Source: Bidens hawaiensis
Lineage: Eukaryota > Streptophyta > Magnoliopsida > Asterales > Asteraceae
NCBI GenBank assembly: GCA_021521415.1
Contig: JAIQDT010005018.1
Span: 62,001-126,000 of the forward strand
Direction of reading: 5' to 3'
DNA: 64,000 bases
How positions within the stretch are numbered: the stretch's first letter is position 1; every line of letters begins with the position of its first letter. The position numbers were made by a program, and so were the translations under genes. Of this stretch, positions 22,752 to 34,616 are shown one piece after another. The notes under the pieces are model-generated. The model searched no databases and was not told the DNA's origin. It saw only the letters and a list, made by a program, of their open reading frames with translations.

Positions 22752-24264
22752 ATGTCGGATATAGACGTGTCAAAGGAAGCGGGAAAACGGAAGAGAGGTC
22801 CGGCTCCGCGGCCACGAGGCGGGCCGGCCGAGGTGGTTATTGCTAAACCGAAATCTCGTCGTATTGAGTATCAAAATATACCGATCGAGACAAGAAGAAA
22901 AAATCAAAAAGCTCCGTGATAGTTCATTACTTCAATTTGCGAATGATTCGCTGTAATATATTCTGATGGATAATCTTATTAATTCGGATCTTCTTACTTT
23001 CAAGACTATCGATTGGAATTTATTGGATATTATCGATCAAAGAGAGCGTGCGGAGGAGTTGTTGGATCCAAAGTTTAAAGCGATGTTGTGTCTTAACGAG
23101 CAGCAATACAAAGAGTTGACTTTGGAGTTTTTAAGTACTTTTATATATAAAGATGGTAATTTTGATCAACCGAATGCGGTTACATTTGCTCTCGGTAGGA
23201 AGACGTATGAGATGGATGTATTGGAGTTTGGGATAGCGAGTGGTTTTTACTTGGTTGAGGAGGCTCAATTGTCGGAATTTAAAACGAGTATAATGGGTGC
23301 TTTGTCGAAACAAAGACCAGTAAGTTTTACTAATGCGCAATTGGCTAGGTTTTGGGAGAAAATAGAGATTTTCCGTTTTCGGGTAGTATGGTGAGTTCGG
23401 ATATTCGAGACCCGATGCTTCGTTATATTCATCGCATTTTGGTGAACACACTTATTGGTCGGGGTTCGGGTGAGAATAAAGTGAATTTGGTCGGGGTTCG
23501 GGTGAGAATAAAGTGAATTGGTTAGATTTGTTTTGTTTGTTGGCGATGGTGGAAAAAGTGCCGGTTAATTATGCTAGTATTTTGTCATGGTCTTTTCCCG
23601 CACGAGACGAGGTGGAACAAAGCAAAGGTCAAAGATTAATAAGGGCCCGTATATCACGGTTATTTCTCAGAATTTGGGTATTTTTCAGATGTTTAAATCG
23701 GATTACATGAGAAAGGGGCCCGCGAGGGAATTTGTTGGTGTAAAAGATTTAAGGAACGCGGGGATTTTAAAGCTTAGTGACCCGTTATCATGGGAAGAAA
23801 TTAAAGCGGGTCCACAAGTTCATCCACCATCAGATACCGGGCCCGTTGCGGCTATGAGAGCCGGTTTGCCCACACGACACCAGAGGCAATTACATAGATA
23901 TGAGAGACCGGCTATACAGTTTCCGGTTAGAGAGCCTCGCCCCAAGGCGATTACTATGGAGTTATTGTATGACCGGATGGATTCCGGTTTTGATCAGATG
24001 AGGGGGTATATGACTGAGCAATGTGATGATTTAAGGCGGATTATTAGAGAAAATCAGCATAGGCAAGATGACACGTTGAGAAATTTGATGACTGGGCTGC
24101 ATATTGGTCTACCTGATTATCTCCGACAACCGGATGTTACGGGTTCGAGTGGTTCGAGTGCCCCGGGTGGTTCGGGTTATGGTTATAAGACACCGTTTTA
24201 CATGCCGGGTAACCCGGAATTTGATAATGCAGAACCGTATCGGACGTATGAGCAGAGTTCATAG
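22752..24264 (+). pseudogene. Athila ORF2 (env-position ORF) remnant
   Basis: ATG 22752 opens MSDIDVSKEAGKRKRGPAP, a basic N-terminus. After a stop at 22917-22919 the frame changes, and the conserved part reads LLDPKFKAMLCLNEQQYKEL, LEFLSTFIYK, VTFALGRKTYEMDVLEFGIA and SGFYLVEEAQ (22966-23394). A small duplication (GGTCGGGGTTCGGGTGAGAATAAAGTGAATT, two copies at 23456-23518) and a frameshift break it. The last part, 23587-24264, contains RPVxRPRPKAITMELLYDRM-like sequence and a helical HRQDDTLRNLMTGL. The family corresponds to the Arabidopsis retrotransposon ORF-1 (ATHILA) group. It sits where env would be, but no signal peptide or membrane segment is seen. Confidence 0.8.
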
Positions 24265-25460
24265 GAGGAAGAAGAATAAGAAGAAGAAGAAGAGGAAGAA
24301 GAGAAAGAGGACGAAGACTAAGCAGGGACGATGCACCAGCTTTGGGAGTTTGTATCGTTTATCTCTCTTTTTCTTTTTATGATGTTTTTATTTTTATTCG
24401 GTCTGTACATATATTATTCTAGACTAGTTGGTTGGGTAGGAGGGTTGAAGTATGGTGACTATTTGTGACTTATGGCTAACCTTTATTTTCTAGATATTGT
24501 GTTTGATGTCACTTAGGTATGTTGAGAGGAGTGGCCATGTCCGTTCAGAAAGAGAGAATGAGTTACTAAATCTTGGTGAGCGGTCGGTAAGGAGAGAACC
24601 CATGGAAATAGACTGGCACATTGACAGTCTCGCGTATTACCAACTAAGTTTTTTCCATTGTACTTTGTTTTTCTATTTTTAAGTTTTTACCTTTTAGGTT
24701 TTTGCTTTTATTTTTATATTTTTAGGTTTTTGTTTTTTAATTTTATTGATTCGTGCTTCCGTGCCTGCATTAGAGACAATGCAAAATTTAAGTGTGGGGA
24801 TGGGACACAAGTGTTTAACTAACTTTAGTTTGATTAAAAAAATAAAAATTGAAAAATGTTTTAAAAATGTCCCTTGTTTTATAGTTTTCTGCTTTAAAAG
24901 TGGAAGATGATGATACTTATCGGAAATTGGTTTTTCAAACTACTAATAATATGAAATAATATAAAAGAAAACGCACTTAACTTGGGATGTGTCGTTAGGC
25001 TCAACCTTGATAATGAAAGGGCAACTTCATAAAATGGGTAAACGGAAATCTTTTGTGGGTGAAGCGTTTTGTCCGTGGAAAATAAGTAATGAAATGTCGG
25101 GCCATACTCAAGGCTCAATATTTGGTATGGAATGTGAAAATATTATAAAATATAAATTTGAATACGTTATCATATGATGCTTGGGTAGGTTTAACGTTAG
25201 AGTATGTCAGTGATATAAATTATAAACTGCTTTTAGTGTTTTACACTTCATTGACGTATGGTTTTATAACCTTAAATTTTGTATTGATGGGATGCCTCGG
25301 GTCCGGAAACTATGGGTCTGTATGCAATTTATTCATCTAGATATTCACAACTCCTAAGTGGGGTTGTGAATATTAAATTAAAACTAAAAAAGAGCAAACC
25401 CGCAGTTATCTACCACATAAGTCATTAAACATGATCACTATGTACTTAAAGTACAAATAA
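24265..25460 (+). other. Athila 3' untranslated region with PPT-like site
   Basis: After a purine-rich AAGAAGAAGAAG tract (24268-24320), the sequence CATTAGAGACAATGCAAAAT, TTAAGTGTGGGGATGGGACA (24767-24808) matches the usual Athila 3' region, and I read the purine part as a PPT. If so, the LTR might begin near 24810; the region shared by both LTRs begins only at 25461. The module shared with copia elements lies at 25241-25456. No gene. Confidence 0.55.
25241..25456 (+). repeat. non-coding module shared by copia and Athila elements (copy 2)
   Basis: Blocks TTACACTTCA, GTATTGATGGGATGCCTCG, GGGTCTGTATGC, TTCATCTAG, GCAAACCCGCAGTTATCTAC and GTCATTAAACATGATCACTA follow the same order as at 5131-5331. 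This copy has a 30-40 base insertion in the middle (CACAACTCCTAAGTGGGGTTG). It abuts the region homologous to the 5' LTR. Confidence 0.7.
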
Positions 25461-27475
25461 ACTACTAACATTTTATGTTTTGTAGGTTCCGGGAGTTGAT
25501 CGTGATCAAAAAGGGCAAAAAAACGAGTAAAAACGAGCCATAACAAGAAGCCGGAACGCGTCAGGAAGAGAACCGGTCAAACCGTTGAACTGACCCTACT
25601 CCCACCGCGCCGCGCGACCATGGGGGCACATCATGGCCACGCGGCGCCTAGACCCCCTATTTCCAGACAGTTATCGTTTTTTGTTCAGTATTGGGCCCTG
25701 TTTCAGTATATTAACACCTCTAACCTTAACCTGAACAATACCCTACAGCCACCAGACGAATTTGGAGTTTACAAGAGCTATTATTCGAGATTCTTGGTGG
25801 TTTTGAAGGCAAGAGAGCATACGGTGAAGAGATATACGTTCAAGATTGAAGATTACGGGTTTTATCACATTTGATTTTACGTTCTTTATTATTTCACCAT
25901 GTTTTCTGATTTATTTACTTTGTTTGATTCTGATTACATGATGCTAGGCTAAACTTTATAAACTACCTAGGTCGTGATGAACCTTTGTTTGGTTTGATTT
26001 TGATTGGGATTCGTTTCGTTATGGATTTTATGTTTTAAGTAAATTATTGAGTTTGATTTAATTGATGCATATGATTACTTGGTTTTATTCGCTTAGGTTT
26101 ATTGTTTCACATTAATCTTGTTGATTGTTTCATAGGATAGCGTTTTGTTAGGTCATTTACTGTGTGTTCTTGACTAGTTTGTGACTGAATTTGAATAAGA
26201 TCATGGAAACAATAAAACTAATCAAATAAATAAAGTGAGTTGCTAGCCTAAAAAGCTGTAAGGTGATATGTTATTGATAGATCTTTGTTGGGCAGGATCG
26301 TTAGATTTAGTTCTTCGTAAGGAGTCCGTCTAGGTTTGATTGTCAGCTTAGTCTATTAAGTCAATTGAGTCTGCTTAGCTATCTTTGATTTCCGCGCTGT
26401 AAGATAAGATTTCGCTATAAAGATACTTAAACATAAGCAATTAAATAACCCTAAGGAAGTTTAATATTTAAATCTGGTGTCTTAAAACTTGTTCAAAATT
26501 CATAGGTGTCTTCTTGAAGGGTTTTGGGTCCTGTTCGGGTTGTCTTTCAAGGGTTTTTCTTACAATCTCAGTTCCATAACTTAATTTTCCTAGTTAATTG
26601 ATAGCCATAACTTAGAGGATTCTAGCCTAGGTAGTTATTTTCATCATCTGAATTAATTTAAGTAGTTTATTAGTTTATTCATATTTTCATTAATTAGGAT
26701 TTTGAGTTTATTAATATAATAGTCATTTACACTGCATTTTTGAGTTTTTTATTTAAAGGTTTGGAAAAAACAAGATAAGAAAATTTTTCTTTTTCATTCT
26801 TGAGTTTTGTTTTTAAAAGAAAAGAAAGAGAATGGAAAGAAAAGTTAGAGATTTTTTTCCTTCAAAACTTTTCTGTCAAATATGGCCTGATTGTGAAGGA
26901 AAGTTTATAGCCAATTACCATATTACTAATTTACCCTATATTAATATTCTTTTCCATGTTGCTTTGAGGACATAATTATAAAGTTACAATTTTTTTCCTA
27001 TCTTTTCCTTCCAATCTAACTCAAGAATGTAATTAACACTTTCTTTTCTTTTATTTTAACTCGAGAATGTCTTTTAAGTATATAATTTCTTTTCCTTTCT
27101 TCCTCTATCCAATCTTATAATTTCTTTTCCTTGTATTTTAAACCCGAGAATGAAATTATTAAGGTTAAGTAATCATTATAGTTTATTATTATTTAACTAA
27201 TTAGGGCTTAATTTTAGTTGAATAGTATTTAGTTTAAAACCCCCCCTTAATCAATATTAATAAATAGCAGTGTCATTTATTCGAGTCTAATTTGCTAGTT
27301 ACGTAATTCAAAGAGTCTCGTGGGTTCGATATCCGGACTTACTTAGCTGTACTAGAGTCGACCGGTACACTTGCCGGTTAGTAGCTTAAGTAAAGTTTAA
27401 GAGTCTAGAGTATTACTTAGTTTCTAGATTAGCATATTTTAGTTACTAAATTGTTTGACTACTTTTAGCACGTCA
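25461..27475 (+). mobile_element. Athila 3' LTR with internal insertion
   Basis: Collinear with the 5' LTR from ACTACTAACAT to TTTTAGCACGTCA. It is complete except for a 431-bp insertion (26730-27160). The frame 25620-25874 mirrors the one in the 5' LTR but shifts against it and is not a gene. The next five bases are GGTTA. Confidence 0.8.
26730..27160. mobile_element. MITE-like insertion in the Athila 3' LTR
   Basis: Absent from the 5' LTR, where CATTTAGGGTTAAGT is uninterrupted. The left end CATTTTTGAGTTTTTTATTT and the reverse complement of the right end CATTCTCGGGTTTAAAATAC form imperfect terminal inverted repeats. Similar sub-terminal copies lie inside (CATTCTTGAGTTTTG at 26797, and the inverted AACTCAAGAATG and AACTCGAGAATG near 27019 and 27060). 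TTA or ATTA flanks both ends. The superfamily is not clear. Confidence 0.65.
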
Positions 27476-27746
27476 GGTTATCCCCAGTGAATACCCTGTA
27501 AAGTATTGAAGTAATTATCAGTTCTTATTATTATCTCTTGTGTATTGTTACGCTGTTAAAATATCCTCTCAGCACACACAGTGCACACAGTTAACGTAAA
27601 ACTAATCCTAAGATCATATTAAAGATTAGATCCTTAACATAATTGATTAGTACACGGTTTCTCAACCCTTGTGATTACAACAGCTTCCTTTTGTGAGGAA
27701 GTCTAAGGAGTTGGTTTAGGTGGAGGTGTGACTAGTTGTGAGGAAG
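27476..27746 (-). other. 3' end of the outer copia accessory region
   Basis: Between the Athila end and a MITE. On the minus strand the right part still reads accessory-ORF-like sequence (PPPKPTP, VVITRVEKP) to a stop near 27630; the rest is a presumed 3' untranslated region. I see no PPT or LTR before the Athila boundary, so these parts are lost or displaced. Confidence 0.4.
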
Positions 27747-27749
27747 TAA

Positions 27750-27952
27750 GGGGCTGTTTGTTTACATCTGAATGAAACCATTCAGATGTAAACATCTGAT
27801 TCATTCAGACTTCAGACTGTTTGGTTCCAAATAGAAAAACATCTGAATGGTTAAAATTAGGTCTGAATCATTCAGACTTATGGTTGTTACTGAATGAGAC
27901 AGATGCTCATTCAGATCTGACTCATTCAGATCTGAATAAACCAAACAGCCCC
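27750..27952. mobile_element. Tourist-like (PIF/Harbinger) MITE, 203 bp
   Basis: Terminal inverted repeats GGGGCTGTTTG.TTTA and, inverted, GGGGCTGTTTGGTTTA. TAA is duplicated on both sides (27747-27749, 27953-27955). The inside repeats CATTCAGA/TCTGAATG in both orientations, so the element is close to a long hairpin. It splits the outer copia accessory ORF. Confidence 0.85.
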
Positions 27953-28931
27953 TAACAACAGTTAGCTCTCTTTTTCTACTTTGTGGTGCCACAGGTGATT
28001 CAGGAACCTCATCCTCCTGAACTACCTTTTTATATTTCTTAGAGGATTTGGATTTTGTGGATTTCATGGAAGGTTTCTTTTTGGTGGTAGGTGTGGGTTT
28101 AAAGGTACTACACTGAGAAACCTAATCGCCTAGAGTAATGGGCTCTTCTGTAACTACTGATGCTAAAGCATCAGTAGTTGTGCAAGTTCCTTCTCATCAA
28201 ACAACGTTGGCGATTTGGAATCTTTCATTCTCACAAAAATCTCATTGCTAAGACTTTGACTTTGGACTAGTGATCCTTGGATCAATTATGAGTTTGGTAA
28301 TACGTTCATGAGGTAAACCAATAAAAACTTTGGAAGCATTAAAAATGGTTTTCCTACCGGACCATTCATTGCTTTCACATTTGAAACCAATCATTAAAAA
28401 TTGATTTTGAATAAAAGTAATTTTCACCAATTAGAATGGAATAAACCATATATTGAACATTCAATGGCAATCCATTCCAACTAGTGGATTTCATGACAAA
28501 CACTGAAGTAGTGTATGAAAAAGGAACTTCATCGGAGAGGGAACACGTTTTTTTAAAGGGTAGCATTTTGGGTAGAGCCCAAATACCCTCTCTCAATGAA
28601 CTCAGACTTCAATGTATGTGCATCATTTTTTAAGGAAAGTCATCATCATTCAACTTCAAATGTTGATAAAGGATTGAAGATGAGACAAATACCTTTGTTT
28701 TACCTACCATTGATATGATGACTAATGGCGTCCTTTCATCCTCAGCATATTGAATGGAAGAATTTTTCCAAAACTCATAAATATTAGGTTTAACTGTCGG
28801 GATGTTGAAGAATCAGCTTTCGGTGATTGTTGAAATCATGTTGTCATACTCAGGATGTGTCGGATTTGTGATGAGGTATGGCAACTGGTTATGTGGATAC
28901 TTGAATTGCAGCTTTCCAGGCTTTTGAGCCA
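27953..28931 (-). pseudogene. accessory ORF of the outer copia element
   Basis: On the minus strand ATG 28931 opens MAQKPGKLQFKYPHNQLPYL, then YEFWKNSSIQYAEDERTPL, VFVSSSILYQHLKLNDDDFP, SLSDEVPFSYTTSVFVMKST and WNGLPLNVQYMVYSILIGEN, ending in a lysine-rich tail (MKSTKSKSSKKYKK) before the MITE. There are in-frame stops near 28810 and 28630 and frame changes near 28590 and 28420. It lies downstream of RNase H in the same strand, the same place as the accessory ORFs at 8537 and 60590, and has the same overall plan: a folded N-terminal part followed by low-complexity sequence. I cannot assign a function. Confidence 0.65.
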
Positions 28932-29465
28932 TGATGACAGTGTATGAGAGATGATAAATCTAGAGAGTGGGTTAGTGATTTAGCTTATGGATGACGATGT
29001 ATGATATAGGTAAAGGCATTCCTTGGAGTGAAGAAAGATGATTAAGTAAGGCAATCTTTTGATTGGTGAAGGATTAGGCAGTGTTAGCAAGTGAATAATC
29101 AAAAGTTACTGCTATAACCACGCTTACATTGAAATAACGGCGATAGTATATCCAAGAAAATGTTGGTGAGATGAAACAACTGTTGTTTGTCATTGATCAG
29201 TTGTTATGACTAAAACTTATCAGTATTATGAAAATATCTATTGTCATAAGTAGTTTGAAAAGAAAATGTTTTAAACAGTTGTTTTCTTTATTTTTCACAA
29301 CAGTAGTTTAGAAAAACTGTATTGTCAAAACATTGATCAACAGTTTAAATAAAAATTTAGTGGTACTTTTAAATCAATATTTTCCATGTCCCTATACATC
29401 AAAGGATGTACAAAGCAGTCTTTTTGAAAAAAAAATCTATAGATATTTTATTATAAAAATCAGTT
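28932..29465 (-). promoter_or_regulatory. spacer with CAACTG/CAGTTG motif cluster (outer copia)
   Basis: Between RNase H and the accessory ORF. CAACTGTTG (29179), CAGTTGTT (29198 and 29277), CAACAG (29300, 29339) and AACTGT-type motifs recur at about 20-70 base spacing in 29165-29345. The LTR of the same element has the same family of motifs (CATCAGTTGTT, TCAGCTGTTG, ACAGTTGG, TCAGCTGTTTGG) at 43200-43400, upstream of a TATA-like box on the minus strand. Confidence 0.5.
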
Positions 29466-31060
29466 ACAAACAACTGGTTAATTTTGGAAAATGATCATTC
29501 AGAGATTTAGAATACCCAATCTGGAAATCAGTCTTTGAAAGTTTGTTGAATAAAGTGCTTTAGTAAACACATAAGCTAACTAATTTTCAGATGTAACATG
29601 CTCAGTTGAAATCAAACCTTTTTCATACAATCCCTGATGAAGTGATGTCAGATCTCAATGTGTTTGCTCTTTAAATGTTGAAATGGATTTTTGATGATAT
29701 TCAAAGCAACTTCAATGTCCAATTTTAATGGAGTTTCTAAACCAGTTATCCCATAATCCAACAATTGGTTTTGTAGCCAAAGTGGTTGAGCTGTGCAGCA
29801 TGCAACAGCAATGTACTTAGCTTCAATACTTGAGTTTAAAACAGTAGTTTGCTTCTTGCTCAGCCAAGACACCAATGCATCACCCAAGAATCGACATCCT
29901 CCAGATGTTGATTTTCTTGTTATTTGACAACCTGCATAATTACGATTTGCAAAACCAACAAGTTGGGTTTTTGTGATGGATAGATACTTGATTCCCAAGG
30001 TAGGGGAACCTTTGAGATGTCTGAATATCCTTTTGACAGCACTTAAGTGAGATTCCTTGGTGAAGTTTGATATCTTGTATACACACACATGCAACATGCA
30101 TTAAATATGGTCAAGATGCGGTTAGATACATTAAAGACCCAATCATACATCTATACAAGGTTGATCAACATACTCACCAGTTTCAACTGGTGATAATGGA
30201 TCAATTTTGATTATCGGTGTGTCACTTGCTTGCAATAAGACATTTTTAAACTTTTCAAGGTGATTTTTAAAATGTTTTATTGATGTAGAAAAATTCAAGT
30301 GTTAGTTTGTTTGACTTGCAAGCCCAAAAAGTACTGTAACTCACCCATATTAATCATTTCAAATTTAGATTGTGTTTTGTAAAATCATCACATAACTTTG
30401 GATTTGTGGAGCCAATATGATGCCATCTACATAAATATGAACATGGAGTAATTCTTTTCCATCTCTTTTGAGAAACAAAGTCTTATCATTTTTCCTCTTT
30501 GAAATTGATTTGAAATAAAAAAAAATGAGGAAAGTCTGTCATACCAGGCTCTTGGAGCTTGTTTGAGTCCACAGAGTGCTTTCTTGAGCTTGTCGACATT
30601 GTCTGGATAGAAAGCATCTTCAAACCCTGGTGGTTTTGCAACATAAACCTCTTCTCGAATGCCACCATAAGGAGAGCTCCTTTGACATCCATTTGTAACT
30701 CTTTGATGCTGTGAGTAGTTGCATACGCAAGAAACAGTTGGATTTCTTCAAGTATTGCAACAGGTGCAAAGGTTTCTTCATAGTCAATTCCTTCTTCTTG
30801 AAGATATCCTTGAAATACCAACCTTGCCTTGTTTTTTTTATCACAAATTCTCTTTCATCAGTTTTGTTCCTGGATACCCATTTTGTGCCAATAGGTGTTA
30901 CTCAGTCTGGTCTTGAACATAAATCCCATACAAGCATTTTTTGTAAATTACATGAGTTCCTCTTGCATGGCTTCAACCCAACTATTTTCTCTTAAAGCAA
31001 TTTGATAATTTGTTGGTTCAATTTGAGATAAAAATCCAGAAAAGAAGCAAACATTTTCTT
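29466..31060 (-). pseudogene. outer copia reverse transcriptase and RNase H remnant
   Basis: RT starts about 31050 with LSQIEPTNYQIAL, WVEAMQEEL and, after frame changes, [18 protein letters not shown] (30770-30820). The active-site box reads YVDG instead of YVDD (about 30425-30450, [11 protein letters not shown]). RNase H (30097-29470) has HLSAVKRIFRHLKGSPTLGI, STSGGCRFLGDALVSWLSKK, SIEAKYIAVACCTAQPLWLQ and KHIEI before the domain end. A deletion or heavy decay removes much of the RT palm between 30700 and 30450. The enzyme would copy element RNA into DNA; the loss of the catalytic aspartate and many stops show that it is dead. Confidence 0.85.
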
Positions 31061-33150
31061 GTTGACTTTTGGTGAGTACACAATGTTGAATGTCAGAAAT
31101 TATTTTTTCTTGAGGATGGGCAGTATGGAATACATAAGGAATGATATACCTGATAGTGTTTGTTATGGTAGCTTGTGAAACTGCTGATGGCGTTTCAATT
31201 ATTTAAGGTGGTGGCAATGGGGGTAAAATACTATTTTTTTAAACAACTTATGAACTCTCAAAGATGGAATGAGGAAATTCATTTTGGATAGCAGTTGTTT
31301 GAACATTAGTAGTTTCACAACCTTGAATTCCTTGATAAGTAAATTGCACTTTATCAGTAGTTTGAATAAATGTGCTATTGTTCTCAGTACTTGAATATTC
31401 AAAGAAATATAGCTCATCAGATTGAATACCTACAACAACAGATTCATTAGTTTTTGGCCCATATCTTATAGCATCAAGATTAAACAAATCTGCGGGATCA
31501 TTAGAAAATTTTAAATTAGACATTTCATTAAATTTAACATTTAATGTTTATTCTATAGCTTTCGTTCTAGAGTTAAAAACTCTATTATCTTTAGAAGTTG
31601 AGGAACTACCTAGAAAATAACCACAATCCACCTTGGCTGCATATTTTGAAATTGAGTCTTTTGAATTCAATATAAAACATGCGTAACCAAAGACTTTGAA
31701 AAAGGATATTAAAGGTTTGATTTTATAAAGAAATTCATAGGCTGTTTTCTCATGTCTTTGATTTATCAAAATCTTATTTTGAACATATCCTACAGTATTA
31801 GCTGCTTTTAGCCCAAAAATTTAATGGTAGCCCTGAATCAGCAAGCATGGATCCAGCAGCTTCAATGAGTGTCTTGTTCTTTCCTTCTACAACTCCATTT
31901 TGTCGAGGATGCCTTGGGATGCTGAACTGTCTGATAATGACTTTGGAGATATAAAAGGTATCTATCACTTCATTTTTGAATTCAGTTCCATTGTCACTTC
32001 TTAACTGGTAGATCAAATTGTTTCTCCACTTGTACAATGAAGTTCTTGATATTTGTAGTTGTTTCATACTTTGAGTGCAAGAAGAATGTCCAAGTGTATC
32101 TTGAGTAATCATCTACAATCACAAGACAATACCTTTTACTTCCAAGACTCAGTATTCTAACTCATCCAAAAAGGTCTATGTGCAAGAGATTAAAACAAGC
32201 AGTATGTTTGGATTCTTCTATGGATTTGTATAAAATGCTGTGTTGTTTACATTTCAAGCATGCAACATAGTTTTTATCATAAACATATTCTGTATACCTT
32301 TAACAAGTTTTTTCTTGGTTAGATTGCTAATTATTTGTAAATTAAAATGTCCCAATCTCATGTGCCATATGTCTGTTTCTTGACTGATGCTCTACTAAGA
32401 AAACATGTTGCAATAGCAATTTTATTATCCCTATGCATGTCTACAACATAGACATTGTCACTCGTGTTTGCAGTTAACAAAGTTTTTTCTATAATAAGTT
32501 TTTTTCAATCTGTTTTGCATAGTTAGAGTTGACAATTTTGCATGTTTACTTATTAAAGAAAGCACCATACCCTTTATCACAAAGTTGTGACACACTTAAT
32601 AAATTGAATTTCAATTTATCAATCAAATTAACATTATCAAATGTTCACTTACCAACTTCTACTTTACCTGATCCTAACACATTTCATTTCTCATCATTGC
32701 CAAAGGATACAACTCCTCCTCAATGTTTCTTGAATTTAGAAATAAGATATATGTTTCCTCTTATGTGCTTAGAACCTCAACTGTCCACATACCATAAACT
32801 ATCCATGCATGTGAAAGCTCTCTCATCAACGTTAGTATGGAATGCCTTTTTAGCAGTAGTTTGTGCATTTGCTGAAACATCACTTATCATAAGCACTTGA
32901 AGATTTCATTATTGAAATTATTATCCTTCTCTTTCTCTCGATGTTATTCTTCACCTATAACCGCGAGAGTTAGATCTTTGGTACTCATTTCTTCACGTAG
33001 ACTACTCTAGTTAACAAATTCCTAAGTGAAAACTTGTTTTGGTGTTATCGTGACTAGATGAAGATGGTCCAGGTGTGGTAACTGGAGTCGGCTGAACATG
33101 TGTGTTAATGGGTTGCATGAAAGGAGGTTGAACAAACTCATCTGCTGCAT
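31061..33150 (-). pseudogene. outer copia protease and integrase remnant
   Basis: Protease: WYVDS around 32780-32794, where the usual next G codon is a stop (TGA), then SKHI. Then NLLSVSQLCDKGYG (about 32610), the gag-pre-integrase part, and CLKCKQHS (32255) of the zinc-binding region. The catalytic core has HIDLFG (32175), VDDYSRYTW (32115), RSDNGTEFKNE (32000) and PRHPRQNGVVEGKNKTLIEA (31920-31860), so the D, D and E residues are all present. The C-terminal part continues to about 31250 (FLIKPLISFFKVFGYACFI-like and STSKDNRVFNSRTKAIE). Numerous stops and frame changes. Confidence 0.82.
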
Positions 33151-33153
33151 TGG

Positions 33154-34197
33154 TTAAGGCATGGGTGAATACGGATACTGATACCGAGGACCAGTATTAG
33201 GCATTGTTGAGGTTTGAGAAAAATGAGCTATGGAATGGTTATTGAAGGATTGTTGTTGTGAATGAGGATAGAGAGGTGAACTTGGATAGGTTATTAAAGA
33301 CTGGACATGACTAGGACTAGGTTGTGATTGAGTTTTGCACTCTTGTGTAAAGTGTCCTAGTCCGCCACACTTATGACATGCCATTTTCGCCTTATAATAG
33401 CCCACTTTTGTCCTATTATTGATTCCAGTGAATTTCCTTCCTGTACTTTTGTAAAACTTGTTTGTCTTACTTGTCAAAAATGGCAAGGAGTTCGGAATTT
33501 CCATTTCCTCAAGATCAATTGGATCTATGTGTTGCAAATCTTTCATAATGAATTAGATATTGTCAGACACATTTGAAGAATTCTCTTGAACAACAAATTC
33601 TTGATTGTCAACTGTTGATCCAATGCCAGCTGTTATAACTATGTGGTAGTCATAACCTTGGCCAGCAGTTTGGACAGATTGAGTATCTTGACATAGAAGT
33701 GTTGATCCAATAGTAAAATCATCAGCTGATTTACCAATAGCAATCAACTTCTTCTTTTGAATTATCTCTCTTTCAAAGGTAATTAGCATACCATGAAGAG
33801 TAGTTAGACTCAGATCTTGAATATTTGGTAGAGTTCTTAGTTTAATAGCATGAGTGTCCTAATTTTCTAGAAGTGATCTTAGAAATAGGTTGTTAAGAGC
33901 AGAGTTTGTAAAAGTAACATTAACCATTATCAATTCACTGATTAAAGTTGTGAATTATTCATATTTTTAAGTTAAGCTCACTCCTCTTAAGTGACAAAAA
34001 GCTTCATACTGCTTGAGAACTTCACGAGTATTCTAGAGGACTTGTGGGGTTCCACCATATTGTTCTTTCAGTGCATCCCACAAAGCCTTAGCAGACTTGT
34101 GACGAATTAATCCACCATAAATTTCAATTGGAATTGCCATGGCAAGTACAACATGTGCTTTGGCATCCAATTCAATTTTTTTTGTAGATCTTGATCA
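33154..34197 (-). pseudogene. outer copia gag, main part
   Basis: Directly left of the inner copia insertion. It reads ELDAKAHVVLAMAIPIEIYG, then SAKALWDALKEQYGGTP (34180-34050), the capsid-like pattern of plant copia gag (UBN2 type). A CCHC knuckle CHKCGGLGHFTQEC lies at about 33380-33340 (C-x2-C-x4-H-x4-C intact). Several stops interrupt it. Its first 80 codons lie at 42331-42562, on the other side of the inner element. Confidence 0.85.
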
Positions 34198-34605
34198 TGT
34201 AAGTTGACTTAACAATAACATGTTGGATCGATATGACGATATAATGGTATCTACTCTTCAATGTTAAGCGTGAAATTCATAACGAGGTAAATGAAGACAA
34301 GTAATCCTTTCCTTTTAATCTTTCTCTTTATATTAACCAAAACAATTCCAGTACAATTAGAATATTACAATATTTCAGCTCGGGTACTTAGGAATGACAT
34401 TTTTTTAACCAACGCATAAGTCTAGGTATTTATAGACTTGACTACACATATGCGGCGACTATGTCATATACGGGCATATGTTATGCAACGTATAAGTACA
34501 TATGTGTTGTGCTACATGTGGACTTATGCGCTATAATATACAAAATACATTCCATATTGTTTTGAATACAAAAAAGACCCTAGCGATAGACTCTATATAC
34601 TAACA
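34198..34605 (-). repeat. inner copia 3' LTR
   Basis: 408 bp. A TATA box on the minus strand (complement of TATTTATAGAC, about 34429) has on its upstream side CATATGCGGC, CGTATAAGTACATATG and GGACTTATGCGC (34440-34540). Confidence 0.9.
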
Positions 34606-34616
34606 AACTCCCCCTT
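34606..34616 (-). promoter_or_regulatory. inner copia polypurine tract
   Basis: On the minus strand CCAAGGGGGAGTT immediately precedes the LTR start TGTTAGTA. Confidence 0.85.

Larger units (their letters stand above)
11911..27475 (+). mobile_element. Athila-type Ty3/gypsy retrotransposon, degraded
   Basis: The element has two LTRs (11911-15744 interrupted, and 25461-27475), a PBS with the sequence usual for Athila (15751-15768), gag-pol remnants and the Athila-specific ORF2. Protein motifs (DLxAS protease, FIDD RT, integrase after RNase H) place it in Ty3/gypsy. The LTR pair is collinear but has many substitutions and indels, so the copy is old. The right flank is GGTTA; no matching duplication is found left of 11911, and the left end may be truncated by rearrangement. 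Confidence 0.85.

Noticed and set aside
12060..25874. Frames of 90 and 84 codons in both Athila LTRs
   Set aside because: The start regions differ and the context is an LTR; the shared part is LTR homology.
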